DNA of 64,000 nt from Lachnospiraceae bacterium (GTDB lineage Bacteria > Bacillota > Clostridia > Lachnospirales > Lachnospiraceae), in the NCBI GenBank assembly GCA_029008875.1, contig JAQXJP010000010.1:1-64000 (forward strand), in the 5' to 3' direction. Below are positions 51,150 through 60,580 of the stretch, one piece after another. Each line of letters starts with the position of its first letter. Position 1 is the first letter of the stretch. Position numbers and translations under genes: made by a program. The notes beneath the pieces are model-generated. The model had not been told where the DNA came from. It did not search any database and saw nothing but the letters and a program-made list of their open reading frames with translations.

Positions 51150-53630
51150 CTACTCTGCCAGTAAACGCTCCACCAACTTCACGCAGTCCGCCGCATCCTT
51201 GGAATACCCGTCGGCTCCGATTTCATCCGCGAAGCTCTGGGTAATGCAAGCTCCGCCGATGATTACCTTGCTCCGGCAGCCCTTCGCCTTACAGATTTCT
51301 ATCACATCCTGCATGCGCATCATGGTGGTGGTCATAAGCGCGGAGAGCCCGATAATCGCCGCATTTTCTCTCATGGCGGTCTCCACAATATCCTCGCAGG
51401 GCACATCCTTGCCCATATCGATCACTTGGTAGCCGTAATTTTTCAGCATCAGCACCACCAGGTTCTTGCCGATATCGTGGATGTCCCCCTCCACTGTGGC
51501 GATGACCAGGGTGGGCATGTCCTCCCCATTCCCCTTTCGCTCCATAAGGGGCTCCAAATAATCGATGGCCTGCTTCATGGTGTTGGCACTTCCGATTAGC
51601 TGGGGGAGGAAATATTTTTTCCGGTTGAACAGTTCTCCCACCTCGTTGATGGCCGGAATCAGATATTGATTGATGATGTCATCCGGGGTCATTCCCTGAT
51701 CCAACACCGCTTTTACATTGTCCAGAACCGTTCCTTTATTGCCCTTTAACACATCCACAAACACCGGATGGGTCTTTATGGACTCGTCCACCAAGAACGT
51801 AGCGCTCTCCTCCTGCCCTGGTGCCTCCTTTGTCACAGTATCCGCTAACACCACAGGCTGTGGTTTTTTCTGTTCCTCTTCCCGTTTCTCCGCCAGCATA
51901 TTCATACGCTCAATGTAGCGGATGTCGCTTTCCGGACGATTCATCAGCATATCCGAAGCAAACGCCGCATTCATCAAAAGCTCCTGGGAGGGATTGGCAA
52001 TGGCCATGGTCAGACCCTTGCTGATTGCCATGGTCAAAAAGGCGGTGTTGACATAGATCCTCTCCGGCAGTCCGAAAGAGATGTTGGAAAGTCCGCAGAT
52101 GGTGGGAAGTTTGCGAACCTCCTTACAATAGGAAATCGTGTCGTAGCACTCTCTCGCCGCGTTGGGGTTGGCACCGATGGTGGCAACCAGACCGTCCACC
52201 ACAATATCCTCGTGGGCGATTCCCAGTTCCATCGCTCTGGCATATACCTCCTCAATGATATCCTGCTTCTGTTGTGCGTTCTCCGGCAGTCCCGCATCGG
52301 ACAGGGGAAGAAGGATGAACATGGCTCCGTATTTCGCGGCCAGAGGCAACAGTTTGTCCACCTTCTCCGATTCCAGGGAGATGGAGTTGATCAATGCCCG
52401 CCCCGGATAGATGCGGAGCGCTTCCTCGATGACATCCACATGGCTGGAATCAATGCAGAGGGGACAGTCCACGGTGGAGGAAACCTCGTAGATGACCTTC
52501 TTCATCATCTCCAGCTCATCGATTCCGTTCATGCCCATATTGATATCCAAAATCTTGGCGCCGTTCTCCTCCTGCTCCATGGCCATCTGGCGCACAAGAT
52601 CCAGTTTTCCCTCTTTCAATTCCGCTTGCAATTTCTTCTTGCCCGTGGGGTTGATGCGCTCACCCACCACAAGGAAACCATCGTCCAGGGTGATCTCCAC
52701 ACAGGCGCGCTCGGAGGTCAGAATTCTCCTGTGCCGCTCCAGCGGCTTGTGCAATTCCATTCCTCTCACAGCCTCGCTGAGAGCCTTGATGTGGTCCGGT
52801 CTGGTTCCGCAGCATCCGCCCACAATGGCAGCCCCCGCCTGAACCAGCGCGACTCCCGCCTTGGCAAACTCCTCCGGGGTCATGCGGTAAATGGTCTTGC
52901 GTCCCTCCAACTCCGGAAGTCCCGCATTGGGTTTCGCCAGAATGGGGATGGTGGCGTACTCCGCCATCTGCGCCACAATGGGCACCATCTCCATGGGGCC
53001 GGTGGAACAGTTGATACCGATCACGTCAACACCCAGAGATTGCAGCACAACAACCGCCGTCTTGGGCTCCGTTCCAAACAGAGTTCGCCCGTCCTCATTG
53101 TATGTCAAAGAAACCATAATGGGCAGATTGCTCACCTCGCGAATGGCAAACACCGCGGCCCTGCACTCCTGAAGGCTCATCATGGTCTCCACCACAAACA
53201 GATCCACACCGACTGCAGCCAACACACTTGCCTGCTCCTTGTAGACCTCCACCAACTCCTCAAACATCAGGTCCCCCAGCGGGAACAACTGCTGTCCGGT
53301 CATGGTCATATCACCCGCCAGCAGAGCCTTATCGCCCACCGCTTCCCGGGACAATTGCACCAACTGGGTGTTCATCTCCACCAACTGATCCTGCAATCCG
53401 TATTCTGCCAATTTGATGCGGTTTCCGGTGAAGGTCGGTGTATACACGATGTTGCTTCCCGCTTCCACATAACGCCGCTGCAGATCGATCATCACGTCCC
53501 GATGTTGTAATATCCACTGTTCCGGGCACACTCCCATTGGCATACCCGCCTCCATCAAATTGGTTCCGGTAGCGCCGTCAAGTATGACCGGTCCCTGTTC
53601 GATTATCTTTTTCAATTCCTGTTTTGTCAT
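51150..53630 (-). CDS. metH: Cobalamin-dependent methionine synthase, short form
   Basis: 826 residues. Domains in order: homocysteine-binding barrel (DGATGTNLMEAGMP; zinc ligands in INCSTGP and GGCCGTRPDHI), methyl-tetrahydrofolate-binding pterin domain (GERINPTGKKK...DINMG), cap domain and B12-binding domain with VEGDIHDIGKN (the DxHxxG cobalt-ligand histidine). It transfers a methyl group from methyltetrahydrofolate to homocysteine. The C-terminal SAM-dependent reactivation domain of the E. coli enzyme is missing, as usual in Clostridia, where a separate protein does this. GGAG precedes the start at 53630; 36 further upstream codons are unsupported. No B12 or SAM riboswitch is recognised upstream. 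Confidence 0.92.
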   Translation of the reverse strand: MTKQELKKIIEQGPVILDGATGTNLMEAGMPMGVCPEQWILQHRDVMIDLQRRYVEAGSNIVYTPTFTGNRIKLAEYGLQDQLVEMNTQLVQLSREAVGDKALLAGDMTMTGQQLFPLGDLMFEELVEVYKEQASVLAAVGVDLFVVETMMSLQECRAAVFAIREVSNLPIMVSLTYNEDGRTLFGTEPKTAVVVLQSLGVDVIGINCSTGPMEMVPIVAQMAEYATIPILAKPNAGLPELEGRKTIYRMTPEEFAKAGVALVQAGAAIVGGCCGTRPDHIKALSEAVRGMELHKPLERHRRILTSERACVEITLDDGFLVVGERINPTGKKKLQAELKEGKLDLVRQMAMEQEENGAKILDINMGMNGIDELEMMKKVIYEVSSTVDCPLCIDSSHVDVIEEALRIYPGRALINSISLESEKVDKLLPLAAKYGAMFILLPLSDAGLPENAQQKQDIIEEVYARAMELGIAHEDIVVDGLVATIGANPNAARECYDTISYCKEVRKLPTICGLSNISFGLPERIYVNTAFLTMAISKGLTMAIANPSQELLMNAAFASDMLMNRPESDIRYIERMNMLAEKREEEQKKPQPVVLADTVTKEAPGQEESATFLVDESIKTHPVFVDVLKGNKGTVLDNVKAVLDQGMTPDDIINQYLIPAINEVGELFNRKKYFLPQLIGSANTMKQAIDYLEPLMERKGNGEDMPTLVIATVEGDIHDIGKNLVVLMLKNYGYQVIDMGKDVPCEDIVETAMRENAAIIGLSALMTTTMMRMQDVIEICKAKGCRSKVIIGGACITQSFADEIGADGYSKDAADCVKLVERLLAE

Positions 53631-53777
53631 AATCCGCTCCATTGTATAAATCCTATTCATATACACCGATAAGTATAGCATTCCCATACCTTTTTTTCCA
53701 AACAATTTTTCATAAGACACAACTTCGTTTTCCCGCAACTTCTCCTTCTCTTCCTGCGCCCCGGATTCTGATAAAAA

Positions 53778-53806
53778 TTGAATTTTCCGAAAAAGTTATA
53801 TATAAT
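53778..53806 (+). promoter_or_regulatory. Promoter of the Cof-type HAD gene
   Basis: TTGAAT and TATAAT are 17 bases apart and end 30 bp before the start codon. Confidence 0.65.
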
Positions 53807-53836
53807 GTAGCAAGCAATTTATCAGGAGGAAAAATT

Positions 53837-54676
53837 ATGAGCGATATCAAGTTGGTCGCTTTAGACTTAGACGGAACTTTGTTCGACAACAGTAGCAGGA
53901 TCAGCGCCGGCAATCTCGCCGCCATCAAAGAGGCCTGCGATCAAGGGGTGTATGTGGTTCTCTCCACCGGCCGCCCCTATCAGGGACTTCCCTTTGACCA
54001 GATTAAGGGGAGCGGCATTGCCTATGCCATTACCACCAACGGGAGCGCCGTATATGAAATCGAAGGCAAAAAATGCATTTTCGAGGACAGCATGCCGCCG
54101 TCCCTCACCCTTCCGATCATCCGCCATCTCTTGACCCTGGATATCCACATGGATGCATTTGTCCACGGCATTGCCTACACCCCGGAAAAGTGCGTGGCTG
54201 CAGGCAATAAGATCAATGCACCGGAAGTTTTGAAAAAATATATTCTCGAGACCCGAACCCGGGTGGCAGACATGGTTGACTTTGTGGAGAGCAATCAGCA
54301 CAACATTCAGAAAATGACCCTCAACTTCTACCCCGATGCGAACGGGATTCTGGTGGACCGGGCCGTTGCCCACGAGTTTTTGCTGTCCCGCCCGGAGATC
54401 GAATGTGTCAGCGGCGGTTACAACAATTTGGAATTTACCAAGCGGGGCGTGGATAAGGGAGTAGGGCTTCGCGCCCTGGCCGATTACCTTGGCATTCCCA
54501 TGTCACAGACCATGGCCATCGGGGACACCGGCAATGACGTGAAGATCATTCAGGCAGCCGGCTTCGGCGTTGCTATGGGAAATGCCACGGAGGATGTGCT
54601 GGCCGTCGCCGACGCTGTGACCCTCACCAACGTGGAGGACGGAGTCGCTGCCGCCCTCCGCAAGTACGTGCTGTAG
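53837..54676 (+). CDS. Cof-type HAD-IIB phosphatase
   Basis: 279 residues. Motif I DLDGTLFDNSS with the catalytic Asp, motif II STGRP, a class IIB cap insertion, and motif IV GDTGNDVKIIQAAGFGVAMGNA. Members dephosphorylate sugar phosphates or cofactors; substrate unknown. AGGAGG lies 7-8 bases before 53837; the open frame reaches 65 codons further upstream without support. The stop codon is 7 bp from the 582-bp palindromic element. Confidence 0.88.
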   Translation: MSDIKLVALDLDGTLFDNSSRISAGNLAAIKEACDQGVYVVLSTGRPYQGLPFDQIKGSGIAYAITTNGSAVYEIEGKKCIFEDSMPPSLTLPIIRHLLTLDIHMDAFVHGIAYTPEKCVAAGNKINAPEVLKKYILETRTRVADMVDFVESNQHNIQKMTLNFYPDANGILVDRAVAHEFLLSRPEIECVSGGYNNLEFTKRGVDKGVGLRALADYLGIPMSQTMAIGDTGNDVKIIQAAGFGVAMGNATEDVLAVADAVTLTNVEDGVAAALRKYVL

Positions 54677-54683
54677 GCATGCC

Positions 54684-55265
54684 GTGGGGACGTTCCTTTT
54701 GTCACGACCAGCGCCCTTTGGCTCGGGGCTGCCCCTCTCTTTCACCAGGTAACTCTATCCGACACCACTGCGTCCACCACAGATACCCGTTGTGACCGGT
54801 TTGTACAATCTTGTTTTCTAACGGCTTGTCTGTGTTTCTTTTTATTTTTACAGTACGCCAAAACGTGGACACCACGGCGTATTTGTTTGTCAGGGACGGA
54901 GTATTTCTGCAGAATACTTACTGGCTCTTGACGTACCCGGACACTGATACCACCGCGGCGAGGACCTGTTTGACCGAAGGGAGTTCCACAGCCGCGGTTA
55001 TTTTCATAAAAGAAGTGGACGGGTACGTCTTAGAGCCAGTTAGTGTTCGAAGCCTTACTCCGCCCCTGGCAAACAAAGACGTCGCGGTGTTCACGAGTTG
55101 TCGTACAGCAAATTAGAAACACAGACTACGCCTAGAAAACTACGATCTCCAAACCGGTCACAACGGGTATCTGTGGTGGACGCATTGGTGTCGATTGGAG
55201 TCTTTTGAGAAGAGGGGCAGCCCCGAGCCAAAGGGCGCTGGTCGTGACAAAAGGAACGTCCCCAC
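54684..55265. repeat. 582-bp long palindromic element (RAYT-type ends)
   Basis: Both ends read GTGGGGACGTTCCTTTTGTC inwards, then CACGACCAGCGCCCTTTGGC. Further matching arms include GCGTCCACCACAGATACCCG followed by TTGTGACCGGTTTG, GTGTTTCT, and a GGAGTA...ACTGGCTCT block. The palindrome continues to a centre near 54975. It shares the end and the GCCTAGAAAACTACGAT/GTTTGCC blocks with the 466-bp copy, but has an extra internal section of roughly 120 bp. It fills the space between two convergent genes, 7 bp and 4 bp from their stop codons, and as RNA would form a very long hairpin that could end both transcripts. A 101-codon frame inside is not called. Confidence 0.92.
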
Positions 55266-55269
55266 GATT

Positions 55270-56412
55270 CTACAGTTCGCGCAGCAGATAGAGGCTCTCC
55301 TTGAGCACGCGGATGGTGTAGTCCACCTCCTGTCTGGTGTTCTCCACCCCCAGGGTAAAGCGCACCGTTCCCGGTGCGTACCGCTCCGGCACGCGGATTG
55401 CCTCAATGACGTGGGACAGCCGGCTCTTTCCCGTGTTGCAGGCCGATCCCGCAGATGCACAGATTCCGGACTCCTCCAGCAGTATCAACAAGGTTGACGC
55501 CTCCACATCCGCAAAACTGATATTTACATTTCCCGGAAGGCGATTGTACGAGCCGTTCAGCCGACAATCCGGACATTCGTAAAGAATTCTCCCAATCATA
55601 TAGTCACGAAGTCTGGAGACATACTCCATACTTTTTTCCATTTGATTCACCGATATGGACAGGGCTTCCGCCATACCCACAATTCCGGCCACATTCTCAG
55701 TTCCAGCCCGCTTCCCTTTCTCCTGGCTCCCGCCATGGATAAAGGAGGGGATTTCCACACTTTTTCTCACAAATAAAAAACCAACCCCTTTGGGTCCGTG
55801 GAACTTGTGTGCGCTGGCGCTCAAGGCGTCCACCGACAATTTTTTCAACGAAACCGGAATCTGCCCCACGGCCTGCACGGCATCCGTGTGGAACAGACCG
55901 CCCCGGGCGTGGACCAGTCTGCAGATATCCTCGATGGGTTCAATGGTTCCAATCTCATTATTTCCGTACATGATTGACACCAGATTCATCTTCGGTCCCA
56001 TGGCCTCCGCCACCGCATTTGGATGGACAATTCCCTTCTCATCCGGGTTCACATAGGACACGGAATATCCCAATTCCTCCAAAAAAGAGCAGGAATTCAG
56101 CACCGCATGATGCTCGATGGTGTCCGTGACAATCTCAATTCCTTTGTTTTTATATTCCCCCGCAATACTTTTTATCACCCAATTGTCCGCCTCGCTGCCG
56201 CCGGATGTAAAATAGATCTCCTCCGGGCTCGCATCCATCATCTGCGCAATCTTCTCCCTCGCCTCCTCAATGGCCGCCTTCGCCTGCTTGGCACCATCGT
56301 AGTGCGCGGACGCATTCATGTATTTTTCCTGCATATATGGTTCCATCACCCGCTGCACCCGGGGCCACATGGTCGTGGTGGCAGCATGATCGAAATAAAT
56401 CTCTTTCTTCAT
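55270..56412 (-). CDS. Cysteine desulfurase (NifS/IscS-like)
   Basis: 380 residues. A PLP enzyme taking sulfur from cysteine for Fe-S clusters or tRNA thiolation. It has YFDHAATTTMWPRV, TSGGSEADNW, IEHHAVLNSC, and the PLP lysine in SASAHKFHGPKG. The catalytic cysteine loop reads GSACNTGKSRLSHV rather than the usual GSACSSG...PSHV, a variation near the nucleophile. No iscU/nifU or thiI neighbour is seen. AGGAGG precedes the start at 56412. Its stop codon is 4 bp from the palindromic element, and it is divergent from a flippase gene 55 bp away. Confidence 0.88.
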   Translation of the reverse strand: MKKEIYFDHAATTTMWPRVQRVMEPYMQEKYMNASAHYDGAKQAKAAIEEAREKIAQMMDASPEEIYFTSGGSEADNWVIKSIAGEYKNKGIEIVTDTIEHHAVLNSCSFLEELGYSVSYVNPDEKGIVHPNAVAEAMGPKMNLVSIMYGNNEIGTIEPIEDICRLVHARGGLFHTDAVQAVGQIPVSLKKLSVDALSASAHKFHGPKGVGFLFVRKSVEIPSFIHGGSQEKGKRAGTENVAGIVGMAEALSISVNQMEKSMEYVSRLRDYMIGRILYECPDCRLNGSYNRLPGNVNISFADVEASTLLILLEESGICASAGSACNTGKSRLSHVIEAIRVPERYAPGTVRFTLGVENTRQEVDYTIRVLKESLYLLREL

Positions 56413-56467
56413 ATCCGGCCTCCTTCTCTCATACACTGGATATTAAGATTTGATATGAGAGTTTCCC

Positions 56468-57841
56468 ATGAAAAAATATCAAAAACTCAAAAACCCACTG
56501 TTGTTTGGCACCCTGCTTCTCACCGCCTCCGGTGTGCTGTGCCGTGTTATAGGTTTTCTATATAGAATATTCCTCTCCCGCACAATCGGTGCCAAGGAGC
56601 TGGGAATCTACCAGTTGGTTTTTCCCATATCCGTACTGCTGCTCTCCCTGTGTTCCTCCGGCATCCAGACCGCCATCTCCAATTTTGTGGCGGGGCGAAA
56701 TGCCAAAAAAGACAATTCCCTTCCAAGCAGCCGGTGCATCCTTGGCGTGGGCTTCCTCTTCGCCGGCACCCTAAGTGTCCTGTTCACCCTTCTGCTTTGG
56801 AACAATGCAGAATTTTTTGCAGAATTGCTTCTGGATGATATCGCATACAGCGATCATCTGCGCATCGTTGCCCTCTACACGGTTCCGGCCTCCGTCCACG
56901 CCTGTATCGACGGCTTCTACTACGGGAAAAAGCAGGCCGTGGTTCCCTCCCTCTCCCAATTTCTCGAACAGTTGGGGAGAGTGGTTGGCGTCTATATCAT
57001 CCACCTGGTGGTGTCAGAAAACGGAGGGACCCTGTCAGCTGCCCATGCCCTCTGGGGCCTTGTGATTGGGGAACTCTTCGGGCTTTTGACCGGCCTGATT
57101 TCCTTTTACTTTCTCCCGGGCGTCGGGCGCACCGCCTCCCACCCCCGGTCCCTGCGCGAAAAAGCTGTGTCCCTTCAAAAGGCTGCCGGGGAAGCCCTCC
57201 GCTTTGCCCCCAGGATGCTGGCTTACTCCGTTCCGCTTATGTTCAATCATACCCTGCTGCACCTCTGCAGCTGCGCGGAAAACATGATGATCCCCGGTCA
57301 GCTACAGCGCTACGGATACTCCTCCTCCCAGGCACTGGAGATCTTTGGCATACTGTCCGGCATGGTGATCTCCGTTATCTTTTTCCCATGCGTTCTCACC
57401 AACTCCATGTCCGTGCTACTGCTTCCCGCCATCTCGGAGGCCAAGGCTGTTGGGGATGCAGACAAAATTCATTCCTATGTCCGACGGAGCGTGGTGTACG
57501 GCTTATTGATTGCTTTTTTCTTTACCCTCGCCTTCCTGTGCACCGGGCATTTTATCGGCGACATCCTCTTCGACAATGCCACCGCCGGGTCCATGATTTG
57601 CCGGCTCTCCTGGATTTGCCCCTTCCTGTTTGTGCACAGCCTGTTTTCCGGGATTCTGCAAGGGTTGGGCAAGGTGGGGCAGGTGCTGTTTATCAATATT
57701 CTCTCCTTCGGAATTCGTGTGGGAGCCCTGTTTCTTCTGGTTCCCGCGTACGGGGAAGCCGCCCTGATGTGGGGGATGATATTGGCACAATTTTTCTGTG
57801 TGGTGGCCGATTTGTTCACGGTTTGGAAAATAAGAATTTAG
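56468..57841 (+). CDS. SpoVB/MurJ-like lipid flippase of the MOP superfamily
   Basis: 457 residues with about 14 membrane segments. It begins LLFGTLLLTASGVLCRVIGFLYRIFLSRTIGAKELGIYQLVFPI, characteristic of SpoVB/polysaccharide transporter proteins, which flip lipid-linked peptidoglycan or polysaccharide precursors; SpoVB acts in spore cortex formation. Which substrate applies here is not decided by sequence. The ribosome binding site before 56468 is weak (GAG only). Single gene. Confidence 0.8.
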   Translation: MKKYQKLKNPLLFGTLLLTASGVLCRVIGFLYRIFLSRTIGAKELGIYQLVFPISVLLLSLCSSGIQTAISNFVAGRNAKKDNSLPSSRCILGVGFLFAGTLSVLFTLLLWNNAEFFAELLLDDIAYSDHLRIVALYTVPASVHACIDGFYYGKKQAVVPSLSQFLEQLGRVVGVYIIHLVVSENGGTLSAAHALWGLVIGELFGLLTGLISFYFLPGVGRTASHPRSLREKAVSLQKAAGEALRFAPRMLAYSVPLMFNHTLLHLCSCAENMMIPGQLQRYGYSSSQALEIFGILSGMVISVIFFPCVLTNSMSVLLLPAISEAKAVGDADKIHSYVRRSVVYGLLIAFFFTLAFLCTGHFIGDILFDNATAGSMICRLSWICPFLFVHSLFSGILQGLGKVGQVLFINILSFGIRVGALFLLVPAYGEAALMWGMILAQFFCVVADLFTVWKIRI

Positions 57842-57854
57842 GTGATAGGATGAC

Positions 57855-57901
57855 AAAAAAAGAACCCCCTTATCTTCCACTGCAAGTGGAAAATAAGGGG
57901 G
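57855..57901. terminator. Strong terminator between flippase gene and efp
   Basis: CCCCCTTAT pairs with ATAAGGGGG and inside CCACT pairs with AGTGG around GCA. On the minus strand it is followed by TTCTTTTTTT, so it mainly serves efp. Confidence 0.9.
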
Positions 57902-57933
57902 TGAAAATCGGATTTCTTCAAAAAGTATTCGGA

Positions 57934-58491
57934 TTATACTCTTGACAGGTACTCCTCGGTACGTGTGTCAATCTTGATAACGTCGCCCTGCTCAACGAAC
58001 AAAGGAACCATAACCTTCGCTCCGGTCTCAACAATTGCAGGCTTGGTAGCACCGGTAGCGGTATCTCCCTTGAAGCCCGGCTCTGTATCGGTGACCTGAA
58101 GTTCTACAAACAATGGTGGCTCAACTGCGAACACATTGCCGTTGTGAGAACAAATCTTGCACATCTCATTCTCTTTTACGAACTTGAGAGCATCGCCCAC
58201 AGAATCTTTTGCGAGATCAATCTGGTCGTAGGTCTCTACATCCATGAAATGATAGAAATCATCATCTGCGTATAAATACTGCATATCCTTGCGGTCGATA
58301 CGGGCAGTAGGACACTTCTCGGTAGGACGGAAGGTCTTCTCAACCACACCACCACTGATGATATTCTTTAACTTGGTACGGACAAACGCTGCACCTTTAC
58401 CCGGCTTTACATGCTGAAATTCAATAATCTGATAAATGTTTCCTTCGTACTCGATGGTAACACCGTTTCTAAAATCTCCTGCTGAAATCAC
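57934..58491 (-). CDS. efp: Elongation factor P
   Basis: 185 residues, full length for EF-P, which relieves ribosome stalling at proline runs. It opens [43 protein letters not shown]; the loop K in PGKGAAF is the modification site region. The KOW-like N domain and two OB folds are complete, ending [10 protein letters not shown]. The start is GTG at 58491 with AAGGAGG upstream. It has its own promoter and terminator. Confidence 0.95.
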   Translation of the reverse strand: MISAGDFRNGVTIEYEGNIYQIIEFQHVKPGKGAAFVRTKLKNIISGGVVEKTFRPTEKCPTARIDRKDMQYLYADDDFYHFMDVETYDQIDLAKDSVGDALKFVKENEMCKICSHNGNVFAVEPPLFVELQVTDTEPGFKGDTATGATKPAIVETGAKVMVPLFVEQGDVIKIDTRTEEYLSRV

Positions 58492-58540
58492 TCGATTTTT
58501 CCTCCTTAACTATGCGAGCAAAATGCTCTCTCGTTGTTCC

Positions 58541-58569
58541 ATTTTACAATAAAAACATGGAGTTTTCAA
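58541..58569 (-). promoter_or_regulatory. Promoter of efp
   Basis: On the minus strand TTGAAA and TAAAAT are separated by 17 bases and end 49 bp before the efp start. Confidence 0.75.
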
Positions 58570-58573
58570 CCCT

Positions 58574-59020
58574 TTATTTATTACGGCTTTCGATTTCCGC
58601 AAACATGGCCACGCGGGGCTCATGGCGTCCTCCCAAAAATTCCGCTTCCAGATACGCCCGCACAATGTCCTTGGCAAGCTCAATTCCCACGATACGCGCG
58701 CCGAAGGCGATAATATTGGCATTGTTGTGCTCCTTCACCAGATGGGCGGTGGTCACATCCGAACACACTGCTGCCCGCACACCGTTCACCTTGTTGGCTG
58801 CGATGGAGATTCCCACTCCGGTTCCGCAAATTAAAATTCCGCAATCATACTCTCCGGAGGCCACTGCACGTCCCACTTTCTCGCCGTACTCCGGATAATT
58901 CACGCTCTCGTTGGTGTCCGTTCCGAAATTCACCACCTCGTGGCCCAACTCCTTCACATACTCCATAATCGCGTTTTTCATCTCCACTGCTGCGTGATCA
59001 TTTCCAATTGCAATCTTCAT
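58574..59020 (-). CDS. rpiB: Ribose 5-phosphate isomerase B
   Basis: 148 residues; interconverts ribose 5-phosphate and ribulose 5-phosphate. IAIGNDHAAVEMK and GILICGTGVGISIAANK (with the catalytic Cys) are family signatures, and RAYLEAEFLGGRHEPRV ends the core. Sugar isomerases LacA/LacB are related, but no lactose/galactose cluster is present. It lies 18 bp behind yqeG. Confidence 0.92.
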   Translation of the reverse strand: MKIAIGNDHAAVEMKNAIMEYVKELGHEVVNFGTDTNESVNYPEYGEKVGRAVASGEYDCGILICGTGVGISIAANKVNGVRAAVCSDVTTAHLVKEHNNANIIAFGARIVGIELAKDIVRAYLEAEFLGGRHEPRVAMFAEIESRNK

Positions 59021-59038
59021 TCTAATCGCTCCTATCCA

Positions 59039-59569
59039 TTATTTATGACTCGACTCGTACTTGTATCCGAAAAGTCTACCGTGTAATTTATAACACGCAA
59101 TGATAGGTTTTTCAAGGAAACGTTTCAAAACAATTTGTATTTCTTCCTTCGGATGAATGGGTTTCACCAAAATCGTGCGGATTCCCGCCAGATTTGCCCC
59201 CATCACATCGGTAAAAATCTGATCTCCCACAAAGATGGTGTTGCTCGTGTCGGTTCCCAACCGCTGCATGGCCTTCCGATATCCTGCCGGGTGGGGTTTT
59301 CCCGCCTTGTACATGTAGTTGACCTGCACGGCGTCATTGAACATTTTTACCCGCGGCTCCTTGTTGTTGGAAAGCAGCATACAGGAGAAGCCAAGCTCCT
59401 TCAGATGCGCAAACAAAGAAATCGCCCGCTCATCAGCAGGCGCTCCATGGGGAACCAGCGTATTGTCAATGTCAAAAATCACTCCGCGGTACCCCTCCTT
59501 ATACAGTTTGTCAAAATCAATTACGTAAGTAGATTCGAGATACTCTCCCGGGTAGAAAAAACTACACAT
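59039..59569 (-). CDS. yqeG: YqeG-family HAD phosphatase
   Basis: 176 residues. HAD class IIIA with motif I GVIFDIDNTLVPHG, SNNKEPRV, and GKPHPAGYRKAMQRLGTD...FVGDQIFTDVMGAN. The E. coli/B. subtilis relatives are phosphatases, possibly of phosphatidylglycerol phosphate. GAGG precedes the start. It lies 16 bp behind an unknown small gene and 18 bp before rpiB. Confidence 0.88.
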   Translation of the reverse strand: MCSFFYPGEYLESTYVIDFDKLYKEGYRGVIFDIDNTLVPHGAPADERAISLFAHLKELGFSCMLLSNNKEPRVKMFNDAVQVNYMYKAGKPHPAGYRKAMQRLGTDTSNTIFVGDQIFTDVMGANLAGIRTILVKPIHPKEEIQIVLKRFLEKPIIACYKLHGRLFGYKYESSHK

Positions 59570-59585
59570 GCTTACATCCTCTCAT

Positions 59586-59996
59586 TTACAGAGAAAAGTT
59601 CTCTCCGGAACGCAAAACTACATCCTGCGGATCCTTCGCCTTGACAGATACGGATACCTCCGTTCCCACAAAGTACTGATACTGCTGCAACAACTGATCC
59701 TTATCCAGATCGCTGACTGCCTTGCTGATATCCAGGGAGGCGATATCGCTGTCTGCGCCCTTGAGATCAAAGGTCTCATCCGGTTTGTACTGCTGCGCAA
59801 AATCGTAGGAATCGAAGGTCTGCCCGGCTGCAAAAGCGGCAATCTCCTGTTCCTGTCGCTTGGCCTGCTCCGGGTCAATCTCCTGGGCCCTGGTCTCCTG
59901 CTGTGCAGCGGCAATCTGCTGATTCCGCAGTTCGTTGAGCTTTATGGAATTGTACTGATAAAAGCCCTCATAGGGGCGAATGCCAGATACGTTCAT
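59586..59996 (-). CDS. Small conserved-looking protein of unknown function
   Basis: 136 residues, not recognised as a named family. It starts MNVSGIRPYEGFYQYNSIKLNELRNQQIAAAQQE, continues in a Gln/Glu-rich helix, and ends in an acidic part DISKAVSDLDKDQLLQQYQYFVG. No signal peptide or membrane segment. A ribosome binding site (GGAGAAAAGG) precedes it and codon use fits its neighbours, so it is probably real. Its polar, flexible start recalls type III flagellar substrates such as the transglycosylase at 3.9 kb; this is a guess. Confidence 0.6.
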   Translation of the reverse strand: MNVSGIRPYEGFYQYNSIKLNELRNQQIAAAQQETRAQEIDPEQAKRQEQEIAAFAAGQTFDSYDFAQQYKPDETFDLKGADSDIASLDISKAVSDLDKDQLLQQYQYFVGTEVSVSVKAKDPQDVVLRSGENFSL

Positions 59997-60019
59997 CCTT
60001 TTCTCCGATTATTTACTGA

Positions 60020-60472
60020 TTATTTATCCAACATCTTCTTGAGTTCGTTCATAAAGGTGTTGACATCCTTGAATTCGCGGTACACGGAAGCAAATCGAAC
60101 ATATGCTACCTGATCCAAATCCTTCATCTTATCCATGAGGAGCTCCCCGATTACAGTACTCGGAATCTCCTTCTCTTCCCGGTTAAAAATTTCCGTCTCA
60201 ACATCGTCAATCAGTTTTGTGATCTGGGCAGTTGAAACAGGACGTTTATGGCAGGCACGAAGCACACCGCCCTCAATTTTGCTGCGATCATACTGTTCCC
60301 GGTTATTGTCCTTCTTGATGACAATCAGTGGAATTGTCTCAACCTTCTCATACGTTGTAAAACGCTTGCCGCAGTCATCGCAAAGTCGACGTCTGCGAAT
60401 GGAATTGTTGTCGTCCGCCGGTCTTGAGTCGATTACTCGTGTATTCTCACTACTGCAAAATGGACACTTCAT
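60020..60472 (-). CDS. nrdR: NrdR repressor of ribonucleotide reductase genes
   Basis: 150 residues. A zinc ribbon (CPFCSSENTRVIDSRP...RRRRLCDDCGKRFTTYE) followed by an ATP-cone domain (VIKKDNNREQYDRSKIEGGVLRACHKRPVS). NrdR senses dATP/ATP and represses nrd genes by binding paired NrdR boxes. GGAGGG lies just before the start. No nrd gene is in the window. Confidence 0.95.
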   Translation of the reverse strand: MKCPFCSSENTRVIDSRPADDNNSIRRRRLCDDCGKRFTTYEKVETIPLIVIKKDNNREQYDRSKIEGGVLRACHKRPVSTAQITKLIDDVETEIFNREEKEIPSTVIGELLMDKMKDLDQVAYVRFASVYREFKDVNTFMNELKKMLDK

Positions 60473-60580
60473 GATTTACCCTCCGTTTACCCGAAAATGT
60501 ATATACACATACATAATTCAGTATAACTTTCTTCCATTTTCTTGTCAACAAAGCCATACCAAATATTGTGGTTGCGGTCT

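Noticed and set aside
54811-55116. 101-codon frame in the 582-bp element
   Set aside because: Same reason; no start signal and no conserved protein between copies.
60490-60580. Possible paired NrdR boxes upstream of nrdR (TGTATATACACA and CCAAATATTGTGG)
   Set aside because: Only loose matches, spacing about 61 bp rather than the usual close pair, and no nrd gene nearby.
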